Under the pieces are notes generated by a model. That model worked only from the letters and a program-made list of their open reading frames with translations, was not told where the DNA came from and made no database searches. A DNA stretch of 9,043 bases. Source: Bacillota bacterium. GTDB lineage: Bacteria > Bacillota > Clostridia > Lachnospirales > Lachnospiraceae. A program made the translations under genes and the position numbers. Location: positions 1 to 9,043 of the forward strand of contig JAEYOQ010000065.1 of the NCBI GenBank assembly GCA_023411555.1, in the 5' to 3' direction. Shown here piece after piece: positions 1 to 6,342 of this stretch; within the stretch, counting starts at the first letter, position 1, and each line of letters begins with the position of its first letter.

Positions 1-78
1 TTATTATAGTGCGGTTTGAGACCCACACTCATTATAACAAAGGAGTTCTCTTATGAAAACGCTAGAAGCCACTGGGAT

Positions 79-103
79 CCACCAGCATAGCTGGTGGTTT
101 TTT
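79..103 (+). terminator. Rho-independent terminator
   Basis: The perfect 8-bp stem CCACCAGC (79-86) and GCTGGTGG (90-97) with a 3-base ATA loop is followed directly by six T residues (98-103). It should stop plus-strand transcription entering from the left edge of the window. Confidence 0.85.
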
Positions 104-125
104 AAAGATAGCCCTACAAAAAAGA

Positions 126-163
126 TGCACACTCTACGGTTTAACGCCACCGTACAGTGTGCA
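126..163. repeat. 38-bp palindromic repeat, copy 1 (terminator-like)
   Basis: TGCACACTCTACGGT (126-140) pairs with ACCGTACAGTGTGCA (149-163) around an 8-base loop, with a single C-C mismatch in a 15-position stem. An A-rich run precedes it (118-123) and ATTTTT follows, so it could terminate transcription on either strand. It matches a second copy at 773-810 at 32 of 38 positions in the same orientation. The two copies bracket the NlpC/P60 gene. Confidence 0.75.
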
Positions 164-221
164 ATTTTTGATCTTTTCTGCCTTCACTTTCAGTAGATAG
201 GACAAAATCCAGTAACCACTT

Positions 222-251
222 TTGTCGAAAATCATAAAATAATATCGACAA
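222..251. promoter_or_regulatory. 7-bp inverted repeat upstream of the C40 peptidase gene
   Basis: TTGTCGA (222-228) and TCGACAA (245-251) form a perfect inverted repeat with an AT-rich 16-base spacer, about 60 bases before the peptidase start. It could be an operator or a weak hairpin. No convincing -35/-10 pair was found between 197 and 311, so regulatory function is a guess. Confidence 0.25.
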
Positions 252-311
252 CATTAGATGCTAATTACTACTTAATTGTTTATATTACCTTAAGAAAGTG
301 AGCATACAGGT

Positions 312-752
312 ATGAAATCTAGGTGTTTTAAAAAAAACATACGTAAATTTATAATATCAATCACATCAAAGAATAATGACAAGGATATTTCTTCTCTAAG
401 AAATGAGATTGTTGCATATGCTTTACAATTTAAGGGTAATCCTTATGTCACGGGAGGAACCAGTCTGACGAAAGGCACCGATTGCTCCGGCTTCACACAA
501 TCTGTATTTAAAAGTAAGGGAATCAGACTGCCACGAACCTCAAAAGAACAAGCGAAAGGTGGCAAATGCGTTCCCCTAGTCAATCTCAGGCCCGGTGATC
601 TAATTTTCTATACGAAAAATGGTCAGGTAAATCATGTTGCCCTATATATAGGGAATAAAAAAGTGATTCATGCCAGCAATCCGAAATCAGGGATAAAAAT
701 ATCGAAATATAATTATCGTAGACCTTATAAAGCTGTTAGTTATTTAGATTAA
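312..752 (+). CDS. NlpC/P60 (C40) family peptidase, minimal single-domain form
   Basis: This 146-residue protein is nearly all one NlpC/P60 domain (about 31-145). The family cleaves peptidoglycan peptides, typically the gamma-D-glutamyl to diamino acid bond. The expected catalytic residues are visible: Cys58 in TDCSGF, His108 in NHVALYIG and a third polar His120 in VIHAS. The family LPRTS and PGDLIFY motifs are also present. The usual aromatic residue in the PYVWGG-type motif is Thr here (PYVTGG). Clostridial relatives usually carry a signal peptide and SH3 or repeat domains in front of this domain. Here the first 30 residues are basic with only a short hydrophobic stretch (FIISI), so export is doubtful. 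The start follows a weak GAAAGTGAG site (294-302), and an in-frame TAA at 291 blocks any earlier start. The gene converges on the minus-strand operon and is flanked by the two 38-bp palindromes. It could be an intact small enzyme or the surviving C-terminal domain of a larger wall hydrolase. Confidence 0.85.
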   Translation: MKSRCFKKNIRKFIISITSKNNDKDISSLRNEIVAYALQFKGNPYVTGGTSLTKGTDCSGFTQSVFKSKGIRLPRTSKEQAKGGKCVPLVNLRPGDLIFYTKNGQVNHVALYIGNKKVIHASNPKSGIKISKYNYRRPYKAVSYLD

Positions 753-765
753 CAGTAAATCAGGG

Positions 766-810
766 AAAAAAATGCACACTCCACGGTTTATCACTACTGC
801 ACAGTGTGCA
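766..810 (-). terminator. Terminator of the pxp operon; 38-bp palindromic repeat, copy 2
   Basis: TGCACACT (773-780) pairs with AGTGTGCA (803-810). The inner part of the stem is partly eroded compared with copy 1 at 126-163. Read on the minus strand, the hairpin lies 22 bases beyond the pxpA stop and is followed at once by seven T residues (772-766), which is a standard intrinsic terminator. On the plus strand no T-run follows (ATTCC), so termination of the peptidase gene from the left is less certain. Confidence 0.7.
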
Positions 811-832
811 TTCCTAATGTTTGTATTATTTT

Positions 833-1588
833 TCAAAATGCTTTCACCTGTATTCCCTCATCTGTCAGGATTTTACGAATCAGCTTTACAAAGGCTAATG
901 CTTTTGCACCGTCTCCGTGAACACATACAGAATCCGCCTTAAGCTCAATTTCCTTTCCATTAATTGAGGTTACCCTTCCCTCTTTAATCATTTTAACTAC
1001 ACGCTTGATTGCCAGTTCTTCATCCTCGATTACTGCGCCTGGCTTACTTCTGGCTACCAGGCTACCATCGTCTTCATATGCCCTATCTGCAAATACCTCC
1101 TGCTTGAAGACAATTCCTAGGGTCTTTGCTGCCTTTTCCATCTGGCTGTTACTTAGACCGAGTAGAACAAGTTTTTGATCGACTGCAGCAATACCTTCAC
1201 AGATTGCACAGGATAATTCGTAATCCTTTGCTGCCATATTATAAAAAGCTCCGTGAGGCTTCACATGATATAGTGGAACGCCTACCGCTTTACAAAAGCC
1301 TATCAATGCACCAATCTGGTATATAGTATAGGCTTTTGCTTCCTTTGGCGACAAAGACATATTTCTTCTACCGAAACCAAGTAGATCCGGAAATCCTGTA
1401 TGGGCTCCCACATGCACACCATTAATCTTAGCCAGCTGCACTGTTTTTTCCATAATTACCGGATCGGAAGCATGATATCCACAGGCAATATTAGCCGATG
1501 ATATGAAAGGAATAACCTCTTCATCTATGCCAAGGGTATATCTACCATAGCTCTCACCTAAATCGCAATTCAAATCAATCGTATACAT
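833..1588 (-). CDS. pxpA: 5-oxoprolinase subunit A (LamB/YcsF family)
   Basis: PxpA works with PxpB and PxpC to hydrolyse 5-oxoproline (pyroglutamate) to glutamate using ATP in the cytoplasm. The 251-residue length fits the family (E. coli PxpA is about 244). Family blocks appear in order: DLNCDLGES at 5-13, SSANIACGYHASDP at 30-43, GAHTGFPDLLGFGRRNM at 61-77, HVKPHGAFYN at 108-117, FADRAY at 166-171 and VCVHGDG near the C-terminus. No key block is missing. A strong AGGAGGT site lies just before the ATG at 1588. The gene is last in the operon, 22 bases after the DUF1445 remnant and followed by a terminator hairpin. The order DUF1445-PxpA near PxpBC resembles B. subtilis ycsF/ycsI/kipI/kipA. 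Assignment is secure at family level. Confidence 0.95.
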   Translation of the reverse strand: MYTIDLNCDLGESYGRYTLGIDEEVIPFISSANIACGYHASDPVIMEKTVQLAKINGVHVGAHTGFPDLLGFGRRNMSLSPKEAKAYTIYQIGALIGFCKAVGVPLYHVKPHGAFYNMAAKDYELSCAICEGIAAVDQKLVLLGLSNSQMEKAAKTLGIVFKQEVFADRAYEDDGSLVARSKPGAVIEDEELAIKRVVKMIKEGRVTSINGKEIELKADSVCVHGDGAKALAFVKLIRKILTDEGIQVKAF

Positions 1589-1610
1589 ATTGACCTCCTC
1601 TGCTGCCTTT

Positions 1611-2120
1611 CTATATTTTCAATTCCACATTCTTAATATCTGTTATAAACATATGACCGGGAGCATGCGTAATTGCAAAGGGTGGCTTAGATGCCATAAG
1701 TGCTGCCTGGGGTGTTACTCCGCAGGGCCAAAACACAGGTACTTCACCTTCTTTTATTGTTACCATATCACCAAAATCAGGTTGATTAATATCATTGATC
1801 CCGATTGCCTCCGGGCATCCGATATGCACCGGAGCTCCATGCACTCTGGGCATAGCGGCTGTTACTGCTACAGCTTTGGGAACATCTCTGTAAGGGATCG
1901 GTCTCATACTCACGACCATGTTGCCGGAGAATATTCCTGCCCTTTCACATGGGATATTGGTTAGATACATAGGAACATTGCAATGCTCCTCTATATGTCT
2001 AACTGTTATGTTAGCTTCTAATAATTCTTCTTCAAAGGAAAAGCTGCAGCCGATTAAAAAGCTGACAAAATCAGGTCTCCAGAACCTCACAATATCTGTA
2101 TATTCTCCGGTCAGCTCACT
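1611..2120 (-). pseudogene. DUF1445 / YcsI-type putative hydro-lyase, 5'-truncated remnant
   Basis: The frame encodes only the C-terminal two thirds of a DUF1445 protein. Recognisable homology starts near ELTGEYTDIV (about 2117-2088) and continues through FVSFLIGCSFSFEEELLEA, RHIEEHCNVPMYLTNIPC, RVHGAPVHIG, FWPCGVTPQAALM and the HAPGHMFITD C-terminus. Family members are about 260 residues, so some 90-100 N-terminal residues are missing. Upstream in the same frame a TGA occurs at 2144-2142, and the pxpC stop lies at 2172, leaving no room for the missing part in any frame. The only start in the remnant is a GTG at 2090 with no ribosome binding site. DUF1445 forms the N-terminal part of mammalian D-glutamate cyclase (DGLUCY); bacterial stand-alone members are poorly characterised. 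The gene is probably non-functional, although the core downstream of the break has no stops and looks recent. Confidence 0.8.
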
Positions 2121-2171
2121 ATTGCATAATGCGCTATTACTTCATGAAATAGTTTACAAACATTAATATTG

Positions 2172-3113
2172 TTATTTCATTTTTCGTTGCAATTCCTTCA
2201 TCAACTTCACATGCTGTTTATAAAGCTTATGGGCAGTCTCTAGAGAAACACTTTGAAAAAGTAAGGAATCCCCTGGCTTACATTGGGCTATGGAGGGAAT
2301 GTCAGTGGATATTACGGTTGCTATTTTGGCATATCCACCCGTGGTCTGTCGGTCTGACAGCATTACCATTGGCTGACCGTTGGAGGCTACCTGGATGGAG
2401 CCTAATGAGATGCCATCCGAGATGATGTCTGTGGCCTTTTTACTGGTAATGATAGGACCGGATAGTTTACAGGCCATTCGGTTGGAATCACTGGTCAGCT
2501 TATAAGAGCGACTTAGAAAGATCTTGATTCCTTCCTCAGTAAAATAATCATCCTGAGGACCCATAATGACGCGAATTGTCCTGGGAGAGGCAATTGCTTC
2601 AATTTTCTTATAGACGCGTTTCTCCATCCCTTTAAGATAAGAAGTCGGGTATGCGAATTCTATATCATCCTTCGCCTTTAATGCCCTACCACAATGACCA
2701 CCGATGACACATTTCAGATCAGTGGACTTACTGCCATAGCATTCTTTAATCCGCAGTCCCCCTGCAAACGCAATATAGGTACGACACCCGGTTACTGCAA
2801 CGCCCAGAGACAGGTCTTCACCAGCTTTTACTGTAACTGCCTTATTCATAGGAATATCCCTGTCATTAATCTTAGGAGTCATGAAGGCACCGGTAATTGC
2901 AATTATATTATCCCTGGTAAAATGAATGGTAGGACCTAGTATAGTACATTCCAGAACCGCTTCCCCCATATCATTACCAACCAGAATATTCGCAAGTTCC
3001 ATAGAACTGACATCGACTGCACCGGAGGGGGAAAATCCGATTTCACACAATCCTACTCTTCCATAATCCTGTACCGTAGTTAAAGCACCGGGAGATATAA
3101 TTTGAATACTCAT
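2172..3113 (-). CDS. pxpC: 5-oxoprolinase subunit C (KipA / biotin-dependent carboxylase-like domain)
   Basis: PxpC pairs with PxpB and, with PxpA, makes up the ATP-dependent 5-oxoprolinase. In B. subtilis the homologue is KipA, the partner of the KinA inhibitor KipI. The 313 residues carry GALTTVQDYGR (9-19), SGAVD and ANILVGN (30-47), TYIAFAGGL (112-120), SDSNRM (208-213) and SDGISLGSIQVASNGQP (232-248) followed by SDRQTTGGY (253-261), all standard KipA blocks, and the C-terminus appears complete. A GAGGGGG purine-rich site precedes the ATG at 3113, and the gene follows pxpB after 16 bases, so the two are very likely co-translated. Its stop abuts the decayed 5' side of the DUF1445 gene, so the pseudogene break does not touch pxpC itself. 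Confidence 0.95.
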   Translation of the reverse strand: MSIQIISPGALTTVQDYGRVGLCEIGFSPSGAVDVSSMELANILVGNDMGEAVLECTILGPTIHFTRDNIIAITGAFMTPKINDRDIPMNKAVTVKAGEDLSLGVAVTGCRTYIAFAGGLRIKECYGSKSTDLKCVIGGHCGRALKAKDDIEFAYPTSYLKGMEKRVYKKIEAIASPRTIRVIMGPQDDYFTEEGIKIFLSRSYKLTSDSNRMACKLSGPIITSKKATDIISDGISLGSIQVASNGQPMVMLSDRQTTGGYAKIATVISTDIPSIAQCKPGDSLLFQSVSLETAHKLYKQHVKLMKELQRKMK

Positions 3114-3129
3114 ATTTCTTTCCCCCTCT

Positions 3130-3858
3130 TCAAATCTTGTGGGTGGTTATTCTACACCTATAGGCCCCACTCTTTACCTGCTCTTCAATACGATTATATT
3201 CTTCTTCATCAATTGGATGAAAATGAATATAATCACCTGCCTGGTACAATGTGGGCTTCTCCCCTTCACTATTATATAACTTTAAGGGTGTTCTTCCTAT
3301 TAGTCTCCACCCACCAGGGGAAGCCATTGGATAAACTCCGGTCTGATCTCCACCTATCCCGACAGATCCTACCGGTATGGAGGTTCTCGGATTAGGTAGC
3401 CTAGGAGTCGATAGTCTTGGATCCATTCCTCCCAGATAAGGGAAGCCCGGTAGGAAGCCTAACATATAGATAAGGTAATCTGTGCTAGAATGTATCTTTA
3501 TTACCTCTTCTTCACTCATTCCCACAGATTCTGCAACAAAAGCAAGATCCTCACCGTACTGATTTCCATAGCAGACGGGTATCTCTATAATTAGTCTGGA
3601 ATCCACTTCCATATCACCTTTTGTCTTGGAAGCAGAACGAATGCAGTCACACAGCTTTTCATAGGATATCATAAGGGGATCATAATATATTAGTAAGGAC
3701 CGGAAGGTAGGAACCGTCTCTACAATACCTTTTATTTTGCTCTTTTTTAGGTTTTGATTTAACAGCCTGACCCTGTTATTACAGGTGGCGCTTATTTCAT
3801 TCCCAAATTCAGCTACAACAGACAAATCCCCTGCCGGTAATATACGTAAATCGGACAT
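3130..3858 (-). CDS. pxpB: 5-oxoprolinase subunit B (KipI / allophanate hydrolase subunit 1-like)
   Basis: This 242-residue protein is a full-length KipI/PxpB family member (cyclophilin-like fold). It contains the N-terminal ILPAGDLSVVAEFGN block (6-20), IEIPVCYG (91-98), the signature YMLGFLPGFPYLGGMDPRLS (131-150), SIPVGSVGIGGDQTGVYP (160-177) and PGGWRLIGRTPLKL (181-194). It forms a heteromeric complex with PxpC and acts with PxpA on 5-oxoproline. A KipI-type role in inhibiting a sporulation kinase is known in B. subtilis but nothing here tests it. An AAAGGATG ribosome binding site precedes the ATG at 3858. An 86-bp gap separates it from the truncated DUF4392 frame upstream. Confidence 0.95.
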   Translation of the reverse strand: MSDLRILPAGDLSVVAEFGNEISATCNNRVRLLNQNLKKSKIKGIVETVPTFRSLLIYYDPLMISYEKLCDCIRSASKTKGDMEVDSRLIIEIPVCYGNQYGEDLAFVAESVGMSEEEVIKIHSSTDYLIYMLGFLPGFPYLGGMDPRLSTPRLPNPRTSIPVGSVGIGGDQTGVYPMASPGGWRLIGRTPLKLYNSEGEKPTLYQAGDYIHFHPIDEEEYNRIEEQVKSGAYRCRITTHKI

Positions 3859-3944
3859 ATTCTCATCCTTTCCGCAGCCAATGGCGGCACTCTTACCTCC
3901 ATAGATGACGTAGCATCTTTACTTTGCCTCAAAATATCCTTTTG

Positions 3945-4607
3945 CTAGAACACTGTCATTTCATTTCCCAAATCACCGATGGCAATATTGAGTATGCCTT
4001 TCTTTTTCAGCTTCTCAAATAAGATATCTGTTTTTGCTTCCAGTTCAGTTATGTTGATACCGGCTGCGTTATGATACTCTCCATATTTATTGGCTCCGGC
4101 TGCTTCTATAGCAATTACAGCCTTGGGTAGCTTACGAGCAATAATTTGGTCTGCCTGCTCCTCTGCTTTCTCCTCATCCTTTGTAAAAGCGATTACACCC
4201 ATAGAAATAGGAAGCTCTGTAACACTATCCATATCTGTATAGCAATGGAGACCGACTACACCGGCACACTTCTTTATCGCCTCTATGGTATCCTCCGGGC
4301 AGATGATTACCGGCTTTGCATCAAAAGCCTCCACCAGGGATCGACATAGAAGCATGGAGCTAACAATTCCATCCGTCTCAGGCAGCTTATGGGGTAGTAA
4401 GATGAAACCGGTAAGAATATACACAAAATCACCGGGCTTTATGGTCTCAACAAGCTTCTTAGCACAGTGGGTACTTAGCGGTTCTCCGGTATAAGCTCTG
4501 CTTCCTGCATATAAAATACGACATACTCCATACCCTCTGGGATCCAAATTCATTAAATTGTCCAAGTTTTCTCCAACGTTAAAGATAGACAATTCTTCCT
4601 TCGTCAT
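3945..4607 (-). pseudogene. DUF4392 protein (D-glutamate cyclase C-terminal-domain family), 3'-truncated
   Basis: The frame encodes 220 residues of a DUF4392 protein, the domain that forms the C-terminal half of mammalian DGLUCY (D-glutamate to 5-oxo-D-proline). Family blocks seen are LTGFILLPHKLPETDG (65-80), AIEAAGANKYGEYHNAAGIN (166-185) and IGDLGNEM (210-217). Known members continue past a GDGGNExGMG motif for roughly 70 residues or more. Here the frame ends TVF-stop right after GNEM, which suggests a deletion at 3960-3945. A different frame after the stop reads VLAKGYFEAK and ends with TAA at 3921-3919, possibly the original C-terminus out of frame. Translation starts at ATG 4607 behind a strong AAGGAGGG site that overlaps the end of the aminotransferase gene, so the two are coupled. 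It might still be expressed as a shortened protein, but activity is doubtful. Confidence 0.65.
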
Positions 4608-4613
4608 GGAACT

Positions 4614-5462
4614 TCAGCCCTCCTTCGGATTGGTGGCTTCTATGAGTTCCTCCATCACTGCGTCCTGAAGCTTATGAAGTAGTTCAGGCTCCTTTCCTCC
4701 AACCTTTTGACCGTCTATTTCATAAGCTGACAGGCAAAAATTACTTGATGAGCATACGATAACCTCATCTGCTTCCATCATTTCCTTAACGGTGAAGGGA
4801 GTCTCATATACCGGTATGCCAAGCCTTTTACACATCTTAATCAAATGTGCTCTTGCAATTCCGGGCAATATGTAGTGATCAGTCGGAGGAGTAATAAACT
4901 GTCCATCCTTAATAATACTCACATTACTATGTGAGCATTCCGTAACTCTGTCGCCGCGATGAAATACAATCTCATCACAGCCTGCCAGCTCCCCCTTCTG
5001 TGATGCTATAACATTTGGAATTAGATTTAATGTTTTAATATTACAATGCAAAAATCTTGTATCCTCCACTGTTATGAGCTTTAATAGTTTGGAAGGATCA
5101 CCCATCTCTGAAGGTCTTATCATAATCCATAACTTTGCAGGTGCTTCTGGGAATATGTGCTTTCTGGGTGCAACCCCTCTTGTCACCTGCCAGTAGACAA
5201 AATGCGTTTCTCCATCCACCTTCAGAACCATTTCATTTAAAATATTCTTTAGTTCTTCCTTAGTATGGGGAATATTGATCTGTAAAAGTCCTGCACTGTT
5301 ATAGAATCTGTCGATGTGCTCATCCAAATTAAAGATGATATGGTTCCTTGCGCATGTGGCATCATATACACCATCACCAAAAAAATGTACCCTGTCTTCA
5401 AAAGGTACGGTCATATTTTCAATTAAATCATATTTCCCATCGTAGTATCCTAAGTTCTCCAT
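4614..5462 (-). CDS. dat: D-amino-acid aminotransferase (PLP fold type IV)
   Basis: The product (282 residues from ATG 5462) matches bacterial D-amino-acid transaminases, which move the amino group between D-amino acids (D-Ala, D-Glu, D-Asp) and 2-oxoacids in the cytosol. Numbering from the upstream GTG at 5471, the motifs are VHFFGDGVYDA (28-38), YWQVTRGVAPRKHIFPE (93-109) with the Arg103/His105 pair that in Bacillus Dat contacts the substrate carboxylate, IKTLNLIPNVIASQK (145-159) with the PLP lysine Lys146, VTE (176-178) and ILPGIAR (201-207). These separate it from the branched-chain enzymes of the same fold. The usual VTEGSSSN reads VTECSHSN, a mild change near the cofactor. The ATG at 5462 is preferred over the GTG at 5471 because AGGTG (5473-5469) lies 6 bases before it and makes a ribosome binding site. 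The stop is 6 bases from the DUF4392 start. The gene is first in the operon. Confidence 0.88.
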   Translation of the reverse strand: MENLGYYDGKYDLIENMTVPFEDRVHFFGDGVYDATCARNHIIFNLDEHIDRFYNSAGLLQINIPHTKEELKNILNEMVLKVDGETHFVYWQVTRGVAPRKHIFPEAPAKLWIMIRPSEMGDPSKLLKLITVEDTRFLHCNIKTLNLIPNVIASQKGELAGCDEIVFHRGDRVTECSHSNVSIIKDGQFITPPTDHYILPGIARAHLIKMCKRLGIPVYETPFTVKEMMEADEVIVCSSSNFCLSAYEIDGQKVGGKEPELLHKLQDAVMEELIEATNPKEG

Positions 5463-5528
5463 GATATACACCTGATTTCATTTTTTTTGATTGATATTTA
5501 TTTTACTTATTACACAGATTTCGAGTAG

Positions 5529-5534
5529 ATTATA
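5529..5534 (-). promoter_or_regulatory. Candidate -10 box for the dat-pxp operon
   Basis: A perfect TATAAT is read on the minus strand at 5534-5529, just after the stop of the cytidylate kinase remnant and about 65 bases before the dat start. The best -35 (TTACAA, 5560-5555) is 20 bases away, longer than ideal, so the promoter call is tentative. With the upstream gene decapitated, a promoter at this place would be needed for the operon. Confidence 0.4.
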
Positions 5535-5537
5535 CCT

Positions 5538-6089
5538 CTATTTTCCAATTCTCATTGTAACATAATTCTTAATTAATTCTACTGTATTTTCATACCCAAG
5601 CTTACTTGTGTTAATACATAAATCATAATTATCGGGATTTCTCCACTTAAGACCTGTATGATAAGTGTAGTAATCACTTCTGAATTTGTTCGTTTTGGTA
5701 ATATGCTTTATGGCTTCTCTTCTACTACAGACGAGTCTCTCCATCTCATGCTTGATACAAGCCTCTTGATCCGCAGTTATAAATATGGAGATCGTGTTTT
5801 TTCTGTCACGCAAAATATAGTCACCACATCTACCAATTACGATAAAGGCTTCTTCCTCAGCAAGTTCTTTCAGTACCTTTGCCTGATAATTAAACAGATT
5901 AATATCCGAGGTGAAATTATCGCTTTCCGGAGGAATCAACTCACCGTTATATACCCTTTTGGAGACACGGTATAAAATAGTTTTCTTAACCTCCTCGTCT
6001 GCATTATGGAACAAGGCTTCATTAATTCCACTGTCTTCTAAAGCACGAATCGCAATTACAGTTCGACCATATCGGGAGCGGATATACAT
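5538..6089 (-). pseudogene. Cytidylate kinase-like protein, 5'-truncated (P-loop missing)
   Basis: The readable frame (183 codons) matches the C-terminal four fifths of the cytidylate kinase-like family common in Clostridia. Blocks seen are EDSGINEALF (18-27), VIGRCGDYILRDR (84-96), RSDYYTYHTGLKW (137-149) and NYDLCINTS (154-162), with a normal C-terminus. Family members begin with a nucleotide-binding loop (GREFGSGGREIG type) about 40-50 residues upstream. It is absent here: the first ten or so codons look unrelated and a TGA in frame at 6110-6108 closes the reading frame. Without the P-loop the product cannot bind ATP normally. The break coincides with the broken 5' end of a transporter fragment on the other strand, so one rearrangement probably removed both. 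Confidence 0.78.
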
Positions 6090-6093
6090 ATAC

Positions 6094-6249
6094 TTAGTAA
6101 AATCAAATCAACAACATCTGGCAGTAATTGAATCTACTCAATCCGGAGAAGTGATCTTTACATTGATAGGGGGTATCTTATTTTTAGGCGATACCTCTCC
6201 TGATTGGTTGGGTATGATCGGTATTTGTTTGATTGTATTCGGTATGATC
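6094..6249 (+). pseudogene. EamA/DMT-type transporter, C-terminal fragment cut at both ends
   Basis: About 52 codons encode what looks like the last part of a drug/metabolite transporter: LAVIESTQSGEVIFTLIGG, then ILFLGD, then LGMIGICLIVFGMI, i.e. two hydrophobic helices with the short LGD-type link typical of EamA repeats. The 5' part is missing from the junction near 6090, where the cytidylate kinase remnant begins on the opposite strand. The 3' end is interrupted at 6249/6250 by the IS66 left end. Translation would run seven codons into the element (VSVKSLA) before a TAG at 6271-6273. Probably only the last few native residues are lost at that side. Family call is from sequence flavour and is moderate. 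Confidence 0.6.
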
Positions 6250-6263
6250 GTAAGCGTCAAATC
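6250..6263 (+). repeat. IS66 left terminal inverted repeat
   Basis: GTAAGCGTCAAATC is the exact reverse complement of 9030-9043. A perfect 12-bp palindrome TCGCCTAGGCGA (6266-6277) lies directly inside it and may be a transposase-binding or hairpin feature. Confidence 0.92.
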
Positions 6264-6342
6264 GCTCGCCTAGGCGAAATACATTTTTTGTGGCATACTT
6301 TAAAAAATGCAAAAAACTATTAGTTATAGGAGGCCACTTACC

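Larger units (their letters stand above)
39..196 (+). other. Short ORF (47 aa) behind a strong RBS, overlapped by a terminator
   Basis: A strong ribosome binding site (AAAGGAG, 39-45) lies 7 bases before an ATG at 53 that opens a 47-codon frame ending at TAG 194-196. The peptide begins MKTLEATGIHQHSWWFF. A strong terminator hairpin (79-103) sits inside the frame, starting about nine codons after the ATG, and a second palindrome (126-163) also lies within it. That arrangement resembles a leader peptide/attenuator, or the 5' scrap of a gene whose rest is lost. It is unlikely to be an ordinary protein gene. No family is recognised. The RBS and frame are seen directly; the role is unknown. Confidence 0.3.

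Noticed and set aside
16..38. Possible promoter TTGAGA ... TATAAC upstream of the short ORF
   Set aside because: The spacing is only 11 bases, too short for a sigma-A promoter.
126..810. The two palindromes considered as CRISPR repeats
   Set aside because: There are only two copies, 600 bases apart, with a gene between them and no spacer array or cas genes.
1590..1964. Plus-strand open frame of 124 codons opposite the DUF1445 remnant and pxpA start
   Set aside because: It is the antisense shadow of clearly homologous minus-strand coding sequence, has no ribosome binding site and has a low-complexity Cys/Tyr/His-rich product.
5658..5975. Plus-strand open frame of 105 codons inside the cytidylate kinase remnant
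   Set aside because: The opposite strand carries recognisable family motifs throughout; this frame has no family features or initiation signal.
6211..6250. Direct repeat GGTATGATCG at 6211-6220 and 6241-6250, considered as a target-site duplication
   Set aside because: Both copies are Gly-Met-Ile codons in the transporter helix, and a target duplication should flank the IS on both outer sides, not lie 30 bases apart on one side.
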